A program made the position numbers and the translations under genes. Of a stretch of DNA of 7,094 nucleotides, positions 6,330 through 7,094 are shown piece after piece. The stretch's first letter is position 1; each line of letters begins with the position of its first letter. Origin of the DNA: UBA668 sp031366885 (lineage in GTDB: Bacteria; Actinomycetota; Acidimicrobiia; Acidimicrobiales; Ilumatobacteraceae); assembly GCA_031366885.1 (NCBI GenBank), contig JANLPB010000134.1, forward strand, positions 1 to 7,094, in the 5' to 3' direction. A model generated the notes under the pieces. The model was given only the letters and a program-made list of their open reading frames with translations, did not search any database and was not told where the DNA came from.

Positions 6330-7094
6330 GTGCCGTCCAAACCCGTGGTGATTGTCGAGGACCTCCACAAAGTCTTCAAGGTCCCCGTGCGCGAGGCCGG
6401 CCTGCGGTCGTCACTGAAGAGTCTGTTCCACCGCGAGACCCGCGATGTGGCCGCCGTCGATGGTGTCACGTTCACCATCGAACCAGGCGAAGTGGTCGGC
6501 TTCCTGGGTCCCAACGGAGCGGGGAAGACCACGACGCTCAAGATGTTGTCGGGGTTGCTTCATCCCACGAGCGGTCGCTGCGACGTGCTCGGTTACGAGC
6601 CGCGCACGCGGCCGTCAGCGCTGCTTCGTCAAATCACGCTCGTGATGGGCAACCGCAATCAGCTGCAGTGGGATCTGCCGGCGATGGACTCCTTCGAACT
6701 CAACCGCGCCATCTATCGCATACCGCGCGCCGAGTTCGAGCACCTGCGCGACGAACTCATCGAACTGCTCGACCTCGGTGATTTGGTTCGAAAGCCGGTG
6801 CGAAACCTGTCGCTGGGCGAACGGATGAAGATGGAGATCGCGGGGTCGCTGCTGCATCGGCCGAAGGTCCTGTTTCTCGACGAGCCCACGATTGGGTTGG
6901 ACATCACGATGCAGAAGCGCATCCGTAGCTTCTTGGCCGAGTACAACCAGCGCAGCGGTGCCACCGTCATGCTCACCAGCCACTACATGGCCGACGTGCA
7001 GGCCCTGTGCAAACGCGTCATCGTCATCCATCACGGTCGCCTGCTCTTCGACGGCGAGCTCGCCTCGCTGGTTGTACTCGGCCAAGAAGCTACG
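6330..7094 (+). CDS. ABC transporter ATP-binding protein, ABC-2 exporter type (partial, C-terminus off right edge)
   Basis: From the GTG at 6330 the frame stays open for 255 codons to the window edge. It is the nucleotide-binding subunit of an ABC exporter and powers a separate membrane subunit that probably lies just downstream, outside the window. Walker A is GPNGAGKTT (60-68). The signature motif is LSLGE (160-164). Walker B is VLFLDEP (180-186), followed by the D-loop GLD (189-191). The H-loop histidine is His218 in TSHYM. The insert before Walker A (REAGLRSSLKSLFHRETR, 21-38), the DLP and AIYRIP segments and the LTSHYMADVQALCKRV stretch fit the uncharacterised ABC-2 ATPase group COG4586, recognised from memory. 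At the Q-loop position it reads MGNRNQLQWDLP (106-117), with Asn108 where Gln is usual. GTG at 6330 gives a normal N-terminus before the first strand; GTG at 6345 or 6348 are alternatives. The exported substrate is unknown. It is divergent from the P450 gene. Confidence 0.93.
   Translation, partial: MPSKPVVIVEDLHKVFKVPVREAGLRSSLKSLFHRETRDVAAVDGVTFTIEPGEVVGFLGPNGAGKTTTLKMLSGLLHPTSGRCDVLGYEPRTRPSALLRQITLVMGNRNQLQWDLPAMDSFELNRAIYRIPRAEFEHLRDELIELLDLGDLVRKPVRNLSLGERMKMEIAGSLLHRPKVLFLDEPTIGLDITMQKRIRSFLAEYNQRSGATVMLTSHYMADVQALCKRVIVIHHGRLLFDGELASLVVLGQEAT

Noticed and set aside
6276..6368. 31-residue N-terminal extension of the P450 from the ATG at 6368
   Set aside because: It would overlap the beginning of the divergent ABC ATPase gene and cover the whole spacer. 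The ATG at 6275 already gives a full-length bacterial P450.
1..7094. Mobile element, phage, CRISPR, tRNA/rRNA or defence system
   Set aside because: Reading both strands I found no transposase, integrase, array-like repeats, structural RNA or effector motifs. All seven genes are ordinary metabolic or transport families with uniform GC-rich composition.

Overview
The window is a GC-rich, densely coded bacterial chromosome segment holding seven protein genes and almost no spacer DNA. GC-rich codons, a GTG start, weak or absent Shine-Dalgarno sequences and the gene content (a CYP125/142-like P450, a fatty acyl-CoA ligase, a small VOC protein of the Glyoxalase_6 type) suggest an actinobacterium, possibly of the Acidimicrobiia. 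This placement is inference, since no marker gene is present.

Layout, left to right. Positions 1-2624 hold three minus-strand genes, read right to left: a VOC/glyoxalase-like protein, an AI-2E family membrane protein, and a hormone-sensitive-lipase-type alpha/beta hydrolase whose C-terminus runs off the left edge. Both gaps between them are 47 bases, so they may be co-transcribed. A divergent spacer of about 90 bases with a perfect 13-base palindrome separates them from a plus-strand lysophospholipid-type acyltransferase (2716-3471). That gene converges with, and overlaps by 4 bases, a minus-strand pair made of a cytochrome P450 (5067-6275) followed 30 bases later by an AMP-forming acyl-CoA ligase (3468-5036). 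A 54-base spacer separates the P450 from a divergent ABC transporter ATPase (6330 onward) that runs off the right edge.

How the genes may work together. The P450 and acyl-CoA ligase form the clearest functional pair: oxidation of an alkyl or steroid-like side chain to an acid, then activation of the acid as a CoA thioester. The acyltransferase and the esterase-like hydrolase also act on acyl groups, so the neighbourhood leans towards lipid metabolism, but nothing here fixes a substrate. No ferredoxin or reductase for the P450, and no regulator gene, lies in the window.

There are no RNA genes, insertion sequences, CRISPR arrays, phage genes or toxin/defence modules. I do not see an undescribed multi-gene system. 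The observations most worth checking are small: a hairpin between a possible ribosome-binding site and the ligase start, inverted repeats in both divergent spacers, and a convergent pair sharing its stop-codon bases.
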